Assembly (NCBI GenBank): GCA_945862325.1
Contig: CAMAXZ010000044.1
Span: 1 to 34,643 of the forward strand
Source: Klebsiella pneumoniae
GTDB lineage: Bacteria; Myxococcota_A; UBA796; SXON01
Reading direction: 5' to 3'
DNA length: 34,643 bases
Position numbers and translations under genes: made by a program. The notes beneath the pieces were generated by a model, which saw only the letters and a program-made list of their open reading frames with translations, was not told the DNA's origin and made no database searches. This document shows positions 17,478-25,070 of this stretch, one piece after another (within the stretch, counting starts at the first letter, position 1; each line of letters begins with the position of its first letter).

Positions 17478-17507
17478 ACGGGCAGTCTAAGGGAACACGG
17501 TCCCGGT

Positions 17508-18572
17508 TCAAGTCCGGCGACGCGCGCGTGACGCATTCGTGACGGCCGCCGCGTGCTCTCCGCGCCAGAGGGCTTCGTAGGCGTCTCGCATCCGACCGAG
17601 GTCGAACCGGGCGCGCGCGCGTGCGCGACCACGCGCTCCGAGCTCTGCCCGCAGCGCCGGGTCGTCGCGCAGGCGCGCCATCGCCGCCCGCAGGGCGTCG
17701 GTGTCCCCCGGGGGCACGAGGATGCCCGCGTCTGCGACCACCTCCACGAGGCCATCGACCGCGAACGCGACCACGGGCACCCCCGCCGCGAGGCCCTCGG
17801 CCGCAGCGAGCCCGAAGCCTTCCCAGCGGCTCGGCACGACGAGCATGTCCGCGGCGGCGAGCAGCGCCGGGATGTCCTCGCGGCGCCCGAGCCAGCGCAC
17901 CCGCGGGTGAGCGGGCGCATACGGGCCCTCGCCGGCCACGTCGAGCGTCATGTCCGGCGGGAGCGCGCGGAGGAGGAGGTCGAAGCCCTTCTGCGGCGCC
18001 CTTCGGCCGACGGCGAGGGCCCGCCGCCCGTCCCCGCCGACGTGGGGTGTGTCGAAGCGCCCGAGGTCCACGCCGTTCGGGATGACCACCACACTGCGCG
18101 CGCCCCGCACGCGCCGCGCCACGGCGTCGCTCACGGCCACGACGACGCGGGCGATCGGGTTCGTGCACGCGCGCGCCACGCGCTGCCACGATTCGTCGCG
18201 GTCGGTGTTGTGATCCGTCGAGATCACGCATGGGTGGTCGAGCGCGGCGAGTCGGCCCCAGACGTCCCCGGCGTACAGGTGCGTGTGGACCACGTCGTGG
18301 TCGCGCGCGAGGGCGCGTAGCGCCGCGAACCCCGCCGCCGACGGTCGGCCCCTCCGCCGGTCGCCAAGCTGTAACGGTACGTTCGCGGCTCGGAAAGCGG
18401 CCTCGAGGCCGCCGCCGCCGAGCACGGTCGCGACGCTGGCGCGGACGTCGCTGGACGCGCGGCGAGCGAGCTCGAGGACGAGCCGCTCCGCGCCCCCGGG
18501 CGACAGGTCACAGAGGACGTGCAGCACACGGAGCGGTGACGCGTCACGACGGTTGACTTCTGGCACGCTCAT
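17508..18572 (-). CDS. GT4-family glycosyltransferase
   Basis: Predicted 354-aa GT-B fold glycosyltransferase. The N-terminal domain opens with LRVLHVLCDLSPGGAERLVLELA, the GGAE signature of family 4. VVHTHLYAGDVWGRLAA and VISTDHN follow. The C-terminal nucleotide-sugar domain has VVVIPNGVDLGRF, AVGRRAPQKGFDLLLRA and the donor-binding PSRWEGFGLAAAEGLAAGVPVVA (about residues 240-265), whose EGFGLAAAE segment carries the E-x7-E acidic pair. Such enzymes build lipopolysaccharide, exopolysaccharide or other surface glycans from UDP- or GDP-sugars at the cytoplasmic face of the membrane. The substrate cannot be read from sequence, and no other polysaccharide genes are nearby, so it stands outside a locus. 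Confidence 0.9.
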   Translation of the reverse strand: MSVPEVNRRDASPLRVLHVLCDLSPGGAERLVLELARRASSDVRASVATVLGGGGLEAAFRAANVPLQLGDRRRGRPSAAGFAALRALARDHDVVHTHLYAGDVWGRLAALDHPCVISTDHNTDRDESWQRVARACTNPIARVVVAVSDAVARRVRGARSVVVIPNGVDLGRFDTPHVGGDGRRALAVGRRAPQKGFDLLLRALPPDMTLDVAGEGPYAPAHPRVRWLGRREDIPALLAAADMLVVPSRWEGFGLAAAEGLAAGVPVVAFAVDGLVEVVADAGILVPPGDTDALRAAMARLRDDPALRAELGARGRARARARFDLGRMRDAYEALWRGEHAAAVTNASRARRRT

Positions 18573-18583
18573 TGCTTAATCTC

Positions 18584-18589
18584 TTGACG
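18584..18589 (+). promoter_or_regulatory. TTGACG -35-like box before a small membrane protein gene
   Basis: TTGACGC occurs here, 54 bases before ATG 18638. The same heptamer also lies in two other plus-strand upstream regions (6617 and 22596). No convincing -10 box is seen at standard spacing. Confidence 0.2.
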
Positions 18590-18637
18590 CTGCGACGAAC
18601 CCCGCTGCTCCTGCTGTCGTTGCGCAAAGGAACTCCA

Positions 18638-18799
18638 ATGGCCCGCTCCCTCACTGTCAAGCACGAAGAAAAGCTCGGTACCTCGCCTCTTCTCAACGCC
18701 TTCCTCGTGCTCGCGCTCGGGTGGATGGCGGCCGCCGTGCTGCTCGCGCCGGCCGAAGCGGGAGGCGCGCCGCCGCCGACGGTCGGCGCCGCGCGCTGA
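18638..18799 (+). CDS. Small single-helix membrane protein
   Basis: Predicted 53-aa protein that starts MARSLTVKHEEKLG. It has one transmembrane helix at about residues 18-40 (LLNAFLVLALGWMAAAVLLAPA) and ends in a short Gly/Pro/Ala tail. AAAGGA lies about 8 bases upstream of ATG 18638, which supports this start over an earlier TTG in frame. The Lys/His/Glu-rich N-terminus should stay in the cytoplasm. It lies between the divergent glycosyltransferase gene and a convergent propeller gene. Function unknown. Confidence 0.55.
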   Translation: MARSLTVKHEEKLGTSPLLNAFLVLALGWMAAAVLLAPAEAGGAPPPTVGAAR

Positions 18800-18814
18800 G
18801 ATTCGTAGCGCGCG
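18790..18814. terminator. 8-bp GC hairpin overlapping a stop codon
   Basis: CGCGCGCT (18790-18797) and AGCGCGCG (18807-18814) are perfect complements with a 9-base loop. The stop codon of the small membrane protein spans the loop edge. It lies in the gap before the convergent propeller gene, so it may serve as a terminator, though without a T-tract. Confidence 0.45.
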
Positions 18815-18852
18815 CGCGACGGATCGTAGATTTCGACCCGCTGCGCACCCGC

Positions 18853-19710
18853 TCAGTAGGACCATACCTGCACGCGGTCCCCGCCCGCGGTCGCCAGCCA
18901 TCGGCCGCGCGTCGAGAACCCGATCGCGCGCACGGGGCCGTCGTGCGCCTCGACCTTCGGCGGGTTCGCGCGGGAGCCGGGCACCCGGACACGTGCGAGG
19001 GCCACGCCGCCGCTTCGAGTGCCGAGCGCGACGTGGTCGTGGTCCGGCGCGATCGCGGCGTTGACCACGTCCCAAAGCTTGATCGCCCAGGATCGCCACG
19101 CGCCGTCCTCGGCGGTCCACACGCCCACGCCGGCTTCGCCGACGCCGATCACCCCGCCCGCGCAGACCTGAAGCGCGTGGCGCGTGGGCGTGTCTTCCGG
19201 CGGGACGCGCTCCAGCTCGCCGATGTAGAGGCCGGACTCGCCCGACCGCGCCACGACGAGGCGGTCGTCCACCGCGCCGACCACGGCCCGAGGCGGCAGT
19301 GCGCGCGCGTCTCGGCGCGCGCCGTCGTGGGTCGCCGTGACGGCGATGCGCCCTCCGTCGGTGTCCCCGCAAAGGGCGACCCGGAATGGGGACGCCGCGA
19401 GTCGATGCCCTGCGACCACACCGGTCGAGGTCGACCAGTCGGCGGTGCCGTCGACGCGCGTGACGCCCCCGGTACGCGTGGCGACGGCGAACCCTGCGCC
19501 CATCCGGGCGATCGCCACCGGCTCCTCCGGGCCCTGACCCAGCCGACGGGTGCCCATGACCGGATCCACCTCGATCAAGGCGCCGTCTTCACACGCGACA
19601 ACGAGCGCGTCGTCTCTCCAGACCAGGGCGCGCGGCGCGTTGAGGTGTGGTGAAAATACTGGTTCGAGCCACCGTTTCTCCTGCAGGAAGTGGGCGTTCG
19701 TGGGGCGCAT
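18853..19710 (-). CDS. WD40-like beta-propeller protein
   Basis: Predicted 285-aa protein with no signal peptide. The C-terminus has a clear WD40-type blade (AHDGPVRAIGFSTRGRWLATAGGDRVQVWSY). Weaker blades of the same length precede it (for example ALVWRDDALVVACEDGALIEVDP and AAIAPDHDHVALGTRSGGVALARV). Seven blades would fit the length. Such proteins act as interaction scaffolds; no enzymatic motif is present. ATG 19710 (MRPTNAHFLQEKRW) begins directly before the first blade. It is divergent, with a 45-base gap, from a second propeller-like gene that is exported. The start of a promoter for both must lie in that gap. Confidence 0.75.
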   Translation of the reverse strand: MRPTNAHFLQEKRWLEPVFSPHLNAPRALVWRDDALVVACEDGALIEVDPVMGTRRLGQGPEEPVAIARMGAGFAVATRTGGVTRVDGTADWSTSTGVVAGHRLAASPFRVALCGDTDGGRIAVTATHDGARRDARALPPRAVVGAVDDRLVVARSGESGLYIGELERVPPEDTPTRHALQVCAGGVIGVGEAGVGVWTAEDGAWRSWAIKLWDVVNAAIAPDHDHVALGTRSGGVALARVRVPGSRANPPKVEAHDGPVRAIGFSTRGRWLATAGGDRVQVWSY

Positions 19711-19755
19711 CCGGAGAGTATCGCACGCGCGATAGACCTCTCGGGGAGACGCGCC

Positions 19756-20550
19756 ATGCTCGTCGGCTTGTTGCTGTCGTTCTTTCCGCCCGAGACCGCC
19801 ACCCAGGTGGCGGACCCCGCCCTCGACGAGATCAGCGGGCTGGTGGTCAGCGACGCCCTCGGCGTGCTGTGGGTGCTCGAGGACTCCGGCGGGCGGCCCG
19901 CCCTCTACGCGCTCGATCCGACGACGGGGCAGACCGTCGGGACGCTGCGGGTGGAAGGCGCCCGCAACGTGGACTGGGAGGACCTCACGCGCGGGCCCTG
20001 TCACGACGCCGAGGGCATGTGCCTGTGGATCGGCGAGTTCGGCGACAACGCGCGCGCGCGCCGCGACACGGCGATCCTGCGCGTGCGCGAGCCCGCCGCG
20101 ATCGCGCCCGACATGAGCGCGCCGCACGAGCGGTACGCGTTCTCCTGGCCTTCCGGTCCCGAGAACGCCGAAGGTCTGGTGATCGGCGACCAAGGTCTGC
20201 CGTGGGTGGTCTCCAAGCGGGTCGGCGCGGCCGTCGTCGCGGCGCTCCCTCGGCTGGACCCCGCCGCGGTGGTGACGCTCACGCCGAGGTTCGAGGTGGA
20301 CATCGGCCCTCGGCGGCAGGTGACCGGCGCCGCGCGCGGCGCGGACGGCGGGCTGTTCCTGCGCACGTACGACACCCTGCTCTTCGTCGACCCGGCCGCG
20401 GGCGGCGTCGCCAAGGCGCGTCCGGTGGCGCTGCCCGCTCCGCTCGAGGGGCAAGGCGAGACGGTGGCGGTGGACCCGCGCGACGGCGCGCTGTGGTTCA
20501 TCTCCGAAGGGGTTCGGCCCGCCGTCTGGCGCATGCCTCGGGCGCGCTGA
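19756..20550 (+). CDS. Exported beta-propeller-like protein
   Basis: Predicted 264-aa protein. MLVGLLLSFFPPETA is a short hydrophobic N-terminus that could be a signal peptide. The body shows blade-like repeats with the conserved-looking stretch ISGLVVSDALGVLWVLEDSGG and the pair NVDWEDL and LWIGEFGDN. I recognise this pair from a widespread group of uncharacterised secreted propeller proteins that some annotations relate to SdiA-regulated or phytase-like propellers. GGGAGA lies before ATG 19756. An earlier in-frame ATG (19690) would bury the signal and overlap the divergent gene. No catalytic residues can be assigned. Confidence 0.7.
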   Translation: MLVGLLLSFFPPETATQVADPALDEISGLVVSDALGVLWVLEDSGGRPALYALDPTTGQTVGTLRVEGARNVDWEDLTRGPCHDAEGMCLWIGEFGDNARARRDTAILRVREPAAIAPDMSAPHERYAFSWPSGPENAEGLVIGDQGLPWVVSKRVGAAVVAALPRLDPAAVVTLTPRFEVDIGPRRQVTGAARGADGGLFLRTYDTLLFVDPAAGGVAKARPVALPAPLEGQGETVAVDPRDGALWFISEGVRPAVWRMPRAR

Positions 20551-20561
20551 GCGCCGTCAGC
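20546..20561. terminator. Small inverted repeat spanning convergent stop codons
   Basis: GCTGA (20546-20550) and TCAGC (20557-20561) pair around a 6-base loop. Each arm contains the stop codon of one of the converging genes (propeller gene and purF). The stem is short, so terminator activity is uncertain. Confidence 0.25.
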
Positions 20562-21975
20562 CGCGGCGATCCGTCGCGATAGCGGTGCGCTCGGCGTCGC
20601 TCACCGGTACCGGATAGTGACCGTCGAAGCAGGCCGCGCACGCGTCTGGGCCGACGGTTGCGCGGAGCCCCTCGACGGAGAGGAACGTGACCGCGTCGAC
20701 GCCGAAGGCCCGGGGCCACTCGTCCGACGGCACGCGCGCCGCGACCAGCTCGTCGTGCGTGGGCATGTCAATCCCGTAGAAGCACGGGTTTCGAACGGGC
20801 GGCGAGAACACCGCGAGGTGGACGCTCGCGGGGCGGAGCGTGCGTACCATCTCCGCCATGCGGCGCACGGTCGTGCCGCGCACGACGCTGTCGTCCACGA
20901 GGATGACGCGCTTTCCCTCGAAGATTTCAGGGATGGGGTTCAGCTTCAGCCGGAGCGCCGCGGCGCGCACGTCGGGGTCCGGCATGATGAACGTGCGCCC
21001 GCTGTAGCGGTTCTTGATGAACCCCTCGCGGTACGGCACGCCCAGCGTCTCGGAGATGGCCTGGGCCGCCGGCCTGGAGGTGTCGGGCACGGGCACGACC
21101 ACGTCGGCCTGCACGCCCTGGGCGAGCAGCTCGCGGCCGAGGGCCTGGCCCAGGCGCCACCGGGTCGCGTACACCCGGCCGTCTTCCATCAGGGAGTCGG
21201 GGCGGGCGAAGTAGACACGTTCGAACACGCAGGGGCGGGGCGCGGTCGGCTCGGCGACGCGGTGCAGCACGGGCGGCTCGTCGCGGCGCAGCAGGACGGC
21301 GTGGCCGGGCGGCAGGTCGTCGACGCGCTGGAAGCCGAGGGCGTCGAACGCCACCGTCTCGCTGGCGGCGCACCAGGCGCCGCCCGGCCCGCGGGCGTAG
21401 GCGCCGGGGCGGATGCCGGAGGGGTCCCGGAAGGCGAGCAGCGTCTCGCGGCCGTCGATCTGGAGGATCGCGACGCAGGAGTACGCCCCCCGGACGCGCC
21501 GGTACACCGCGTCGACCGCCGCGAGGACGTCGGCGGTGTCGTGGCCCGAAGGGCGACGCTCGGTGAGCGCCTCGGCGAAGACGAGGAGGATCGGCTCGAC
21601 GTCGCACTCGCTCTGGACGTGCACGCCACGCGCGCCCAGCCACGCGACCAGCTCGGGCACGTTGGTGACGTTGCCGTTGTGCGCCATGAGCACGCCCGGC
21701 CTGCGGGTGTAGAACGGCTGCGTGTCGTCGCGCACGCCTGCGCCGACCGTGGGGTAGCGCACGTGGCCGATGCCGGCCTGCCCGCGGAGCCCCGCCACCA
21801 CGTCGGCGCCGAACACGTTCGCCACGGTGCCGAGGTCGCGGAACAGGTGAACGCGCGCGCCCTCCGTGGTGCCGACGCCGCACGCGTCCTGGCCGCGGTG
21901 TTGGAGCGCCTGGAGCGCGACCGAGAGCGCCGCCCCCGCGCGCTCGACTCCGATCAACCCTGCGAAGCCACACAT
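20557..21975 (-). CDS. purF: Amidophosphoribosyltransferase, first enzyme of purine synthesis
   Basis: Predicted 472-aa enzyme converting PRPP and glutamine to phosphoribosylamine. It starts MCGFAGLIGVE, so after Met removal Cys2 is the N-terminal nucleophile of the class II glutaminase. ALQALQHRGQD and LMAHNGNVTN are further glutaminase motifs. The PRPP loop is VILVDDSVVRGTT. Cysteines corresponding to the four [4Fe-4S] ligands of the Bacillus-type enzyme are present: Cys249 before VFERVYFARPDS, Cys398 in NPCFYGIDMP, and Cys446/Cys449 in CAACF. Unlike Bacillus PurF, there is no propeptide before the catalytic Cys. It follows the exonuclease gene by two bases, so they are probably one transcript. 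Regulation by purines would be allosteric. Confidence 0.96.
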   Translation of the reverse strand: MCGFAGLIGVERAGAALSVALQALQHRGQDACGVGTTEGARVHLFRDLGTVANVFGADVVAGLRGQAGIGHVRYPTVGAGVRDDTQPFYTRRPGVLMAHNGNVTNVPELVAWLGARGVHVQSECDVEPILLVFAEALTERRPSGHDTADVLAAVDAVYRRVRGAYSCVAILQIDGRETLLAFRDPSGIRPGAYARGPGGAWCAASETVAFDALGFQRVDDLPPGHAVLLRRDEPPVLHRVAEPTAPRPCVFERVYFARPDSLMEDGRVYATRWRLGQALGRELLAQGVQADVVVPVPDTSRPAAQAISETLGVPYREGFIKNRYSGRTFIMPDPDVRAAALRLKLNPIPEIFEGKRVILVDDSVVRGTTVRRMAEMVRTLRPASVHLAVFSPPVRNPCFYGIDMPTHDELVAARVPSDEWPRAFGVDAVTFLSVEGLRATVGPDACAACFDGHYPVPVSDAERTAIATDRRG

Positions 21976-21977
21976 GG

Positions 21978-22547
21978 TCAGCCCTGGAGGAGCGCGACGA
22001 GCACGCGCGCCTGGTATTGCGCGTCGTAGTCCGCGCGGTGCTTGAGCCTCATGTCCTCGGCGGGGAGCGAGAGGCGCTCCGCGAGCACCTCCTTGCTGCT
22101 GTCGAACCAGTGCACGCCAAGCTTGCCCGTCGCGAGCGCCTTGGTGTCGAGCGCCTTGTAGCCGAAGGGGTTCGGGAGCTCCTCGGCGGCGTAGACCCAG
22201 GCGACGAAGCTCCAGTCGAACGGCGCGTTGTGGCCGACGAACACGGGTTTCGTGCCGGGGCGCGTGTGCTCCTTCACCCACGCCGCGAGCGACTCCGCGG
22301 CCGCTCGGCGCGGCGCGCCGTCGCGGAGGAGCGCGTCGTAGTCGAGGCCGTTGACCTTCATCGCGCCCGGGTCCACCCGCGGGCCTTCCGGACGGATCTC
22401 GACGTAGAACGTCGGTCCGAGCTGAAGCTTGCCCGCGTCGTCGGGGGCTACGGCGACGCAGCCGAGGGACACCATGTCGTAGAGGCCCGGCACCGGCCCG
22501 GAGGCTTCGATGTCGACGGAGAAGTACGTGGCGCGCGTTTCGAGCAT
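21978..22547 (-). CDS. DEDDh-type 3'-5' exonuclease
   Basis: Predicted 189-aa single-domain exonuclease of the DnaQ/RNase T superfamily. The Exo I motif is FSVDIEAS (Asp12, Glu14), Exo II is FVGHNAPFDWSF, and Exo III is HRADYDAQ, which matches the HxAxxDA form of the DEDDh subclass. All four acidic residues and the catalytic His are therefore present. Size fits stand-alone proofreading-like or RNA-trimming exonucleases (oligoribonuclease, RNase T, ExoX). It is not orn-like in its N-terminus, so the substrate (DNA or RNA) is open. It is separated from purF by two bases. Start 22547 is the first ATG of the domain. Confidence 0.85.
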   Translation of the reverse strand: MLETRATYFSVDIEASGPVPGLYDMVSLGCVAVAPDDAGKLQLGPTFYVEIRPEGPRVDPGAMKVNGLDYDALLRDGAPRRAAAESLAAWVKEHTRPGTKPVFVGHNAPFDWSFVAWVYAAEELPNPFGYKALDTKALATGKLGVHWFDSSKEVLAERLSLPAEDMRLKHRADYDAQYQARVLVALLQG

Positions 22548-22595
22548 GGGCCGCGTCTATCACTCTGCGCGCGTGTCGCGGTGCAGCATCGCGCC

Positions 22596-22624
22596 TTGAC
22601 GCGTCGCAGCGTGCGCGGTAGGCG
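22596..22624 (+). promoter_or_regulatory. Possible promoter of the MFS gene
   Basis: TTGACG (22596-22601) is followed 17 bases later by TAGGCG (22619-22624), a poor -10 box. It sits in the 99-base gap between the divergent exonuclease and MFS genes, about 50 bases before ATG 22647. Confidence 0.2.
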
Positions 22625-22646
22625 GCGCGGAGTGGTAGGAACACGC

Positions 22647-23939
22647 ATGGCCGCCCCTTCACCTTCCAACCTCCCTTCCGGCGGCGCGCCGCCGGACGCC
22701 TCGTGGAGCCCCGAAGGCCTGCGCGGCCTCGGGCTGTTGTTGGTCGTCTACGTCTTCAACTTCCTCGACCGCAACCTGATCCTGATGCAGTTCGCGGCAT
22801 TGAAGAAGGAGTTCGACCTCTCGGAGACGGGGCTCGCGCTGCTCGGCACGACGTCCTTCGTGATCTTCTACACGTTGCTCGGCGTGCCGTTCGGGCGGCT
22901 GGCAGATCGGGTGCCGCGCACCAAGATGATCGCGGTGGGCCTCGCGATCTGGAGCCTCTTCTCCGGGCTCACCGGCCTCGCGACGGACTTCACGACGTTG
23001 TTCCTCTGCCGCGTCATGGTGGGCGTGGGCGAGGCCACGCTCGGCCCGGCGGCGCTGTCCCTGCTCGCCGACTGGTTCGCGCCGCGCGTGCGCGCCACGG
23101 CGCAGAGCATCTACAGCGCCGGCGTACCCGTGGGCGCGGCCGCGGCGTTCTTCCTGGGCGGATGGATCGGCCAGGAGTGGGGCTGGCGCGCCGCGTTCCA
23201 GGTGCTCGGCTTCCCGGGCGTCGCGCTCGCCGTCCTCGTTTGGTTGTTGCCTGAGCCCGCCCGGACGACCCCCGCGCCGTCGGCCGCCGCGGTCGCCGGG
23301 CCGTCGGTCCTGACGGGCCTCGGCATGCTCGCGCGGTCCGCCGTGTTCCGGTGGCACGTCGCGGGCTACGCGACGTTCGCGGCCGCGAGCTACGCGCTCT
23401 CCATCTGGATCCCGAAGCTCCTCACCTCCCTGTGGCAGGTTCCTTCGGCGCAGGTGGGCTTGTTGGCCGGCGTGGGCAGCCTCGTCTTCGGCGGGCTGGC
23501 GACCGCCTTCGGCGGGGCCGCGGCGGATCGCCTGCGCGCCACGCACGCCGGCGGCCGGATGCGCTTCTCGGCGTTGTGCGCCGCGGCATGCGCGCCGCTC
23601 TGGCTCGTGCTGCTGTACAGCAACTCGCTCCCGCTCATGTTCGCGTCCTACGCCGTCCTGCTCGGGCTCGGGCTCGCCTGGCTCGGCCCCGCGGCGGCCG
23701 ACGTGGTCGCCATCGCGGGGCCCGCGGGGCGCGGCCTCGCCGTCGGCGTGTACTTGTTTGCCGTCAACCTCGTGGGCTATGGCGCGGCCCCGCCGCTCAC
23801 GGGGCAGCTCGCGGACCTCCTCGGCACGCCGATGGCCGCTCGCGACGCGTTGCTGATGGCGCCGATTTGCTGCGTCGCGGCGGCGTGCATGTTGTGGGTC
23901 GGGGGCGAGCGCCTCGCGGCGGAGGCGACGTCCGGCTGA
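22647..23939 (+). CDS. MFS transporter, spinster-like
   Basis: Predicted 430-aa inner-membrane carrier with about 12 transmembrane helices after an N-terminal cytoplasmic tail rich in Pro/Ser/Ala. The first helix has FNFLDRNLI, the spinster-type signature with an intramembrane Asp-Arg. GVPFGRLADRVPRTKMI is the MFS motif A (GxLaDrxGrrk). VMVGVGEATLGPAALSLLADWF is the helix 4-5 region conserved in spinster-type members. The central loop (PEPARTTPAPSAAAVAG) separates the two six-helix halves. Spinster homologues are implicated in transport of lipids, sugars or organic acids; the substrate here is not determined. AGGA precedes ATG 22647. Confidence 0.9.
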   Translation: MAAPSPSNLPSGGAPPDASWSPEGLRGLGLLLVVYVFNFLDRNLILMQFAALKKEFDLSETGLALLGTTSFVIFYTLLGVPFGRLADRVPRTKMIAVGLAIWSLFSGLTGLATDFTTLFLCRVMVGVGEATLGPAALSLLADWFAPRVRATAQSIYSAGVPVGAAAAFFLGGWIGQEWGWRAAFQVLGFPGVALAVLVWLLPEPARTTPAPSAAAVAGPSVLTGLGMLARSAVFRWHVAGYATFAAASYALSIWIPKLLTSLWQVPSAQVGLLAGVGSLVFGGLATAFGGAAADRLRATHAGGRMRFSALCAAACAPLWLVLLYSNSLPLMFASYAVLLGLGLAWLGPAAADVVAIAGPAGRGLAVGVYLFAVNLVGYGAAPPLTGQLADLLGTPMAARDALLMAPICCVAAACMLWVGGERLAAEATSG

Positions 23940-23962
23940 GTCGCCCGCGGTTACGCTGAGGT

Positions 23963-25069
23963 GTGCGCGCCGTCCCGCTGCTCCTGGCCCTTCCGGCCGT
24001 CGCGCTGTTGGCGGGTGTCGCCTTGGTGCTCCTCGGTCTGGGCATCGCCCGCGAGGTCGCACCGTGGCACGCGGCGGTGGTCATCCCGGGCCTCGTGGTG
24101 GTGCCGGTCTTCGGCTTGTGGTCGCTGTTCGGGCGCGGCCCCGCCAGCGGACCTGTGGCGGCCTGGGCCTGGGCGGTCGTGCTGATCGCGCTCCTCCCGG
24201 CATATTTCCCCGGCGAGGTCGACGACGCGCTCATCACCGGCTTCGCGGCGGCGGCGAGCCCGGGCGGGCGTGGCGCCACGCGCGACGCGGCGCGCCTCGG
24301 CGAGCAGGTGGTGTCGCCGCTCGATCGCCTCGGGGGGCGACGGCCGCCGCAGGAGGCTCTGCGCGCGGCGGACTGCCCTCCGCCGTCCGCGGCCGCCCTC
24401 CAGGGCGATCAGGTCGCGCTGCCATACGAAGGAACCGGCCACTCCTTGGCCATCCCCGTGCTCTTCGGCGACGTGGAGCTCCAGATGTTGTTCGACACCG
24501 GCGCCACGGTGACGACGCTCGACACCGCGTCGCTCCGTCGGCTCGGCGTCGTCGTCCCGTCGGACGCGCCGGTCATCACGCTCCGCACGGCCAACGGCGA
24601 GCGTACGTCGGCGCTCGTTCACGTGCCGAAGGTGTGGGTCGGGGGCCTGCTCGTGGAGGGGGTCACCGTGGGGGTCTGCGACGAGTGCGCCGCCGACGGG
24701 GTCTCCGGGTTGCTGGGGCTGAACGTGTCGAGCCAGTTCCTCGTGACGGTCGACACCGTGCGCAAAGAGGTGGTGTTCCAAGCGCGCGAAGGCGCGGCGG
24801 AGCGCCTGATCGACATCGGGCCTTGGCTCGACGTGCGGGCGACGGCCACACGTTACCCCGACACACGCGTGGACGTACGGGTAGAGGCGGAGAATCACGC
24901 GCCCCGCTCCGTCGCGGAGGCGGTCGTGGGCGTGACCTGCGGGGACGACCGCTTCGTCGTGCGCCTCGGCGAGATCGCGCCCGGGGCCCACGTCGAAGAG
25001 GAGGTCCGCATCCCCCGCGGCACCGACTGCGACCCCTACCGGGTGCGCCTCGACAGCGCGCGTTGGTAG
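23963..25069 (+). CDS. Membrane-anchored retropepsin-like aspartic protease
   Basis: Predicted 368-aa protein. Three hydrophobic helices (about residues 4-27, 36-55 and 66-83) anchor the N-terminus. A single retroviral-type aspartyl protease domain follows at about 155-270: the catalytic LFDTGATVTTLD (Asp178), SLRRLGV, then the flap-like TANGERTSALVHVPKVWVGG, and GLLGLNVSSQF as the second conserved block. Such one-domain enzymes must dimerise to form the active site. A C-terminal Ig-like domain (about 295-368) contains VEAENHAPRSVAEAVVGVTCGDD. Predicted role: processing of envelope proteins. GTG 23963 lies 23 bases after the MFS stop, so it may belong to the same transcript. The orientation (protease outside) is inferred. 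Confidence 0.8.
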   Translation: MRAVPLLLALPAVALLAGVALVLLGLGIAREVAPWHAAVVIPGLVVVPVFGLWSLFGRGPASGPVAAWAWAVVLIALLPAYFPGEVDDALITGFAAAASPGGRGATRDAARLGEQVVSPLDRLGGRRPPQEALRAADCPPPSAAALQGDQVALPYEGTGHSLAIPVLFGDVELQMLFDTGATVTTLDTASLRRLGVVVPSDAPVITLRTANGERTSALVHVPKVWVGGLLVEGVTVGVCDECAADGVSGLLGLNVSSQFLVTVDTVRKEVVFQAREGAAERLIDIGPWLDVRATATRYPDTRVDVRVEAENHAPRSVAEAVVGVTCGDDRFVVRLGEIAPGAHVEEEVRIPRGTDCDPYRVRLDSARW

Positions 25070-25070
25070 T

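Noticed and set aside
17497..17521. tRNA-like T-arm (GGTTCAAGTCC with a CCGG stem)
   Set aside because: The loop fits TTCRANY, but no matching acceptor or D-arm is present upstream, and the stretch lies in the gap and 3' end of the glycosyltransferase gene. It is a chance hairpin.
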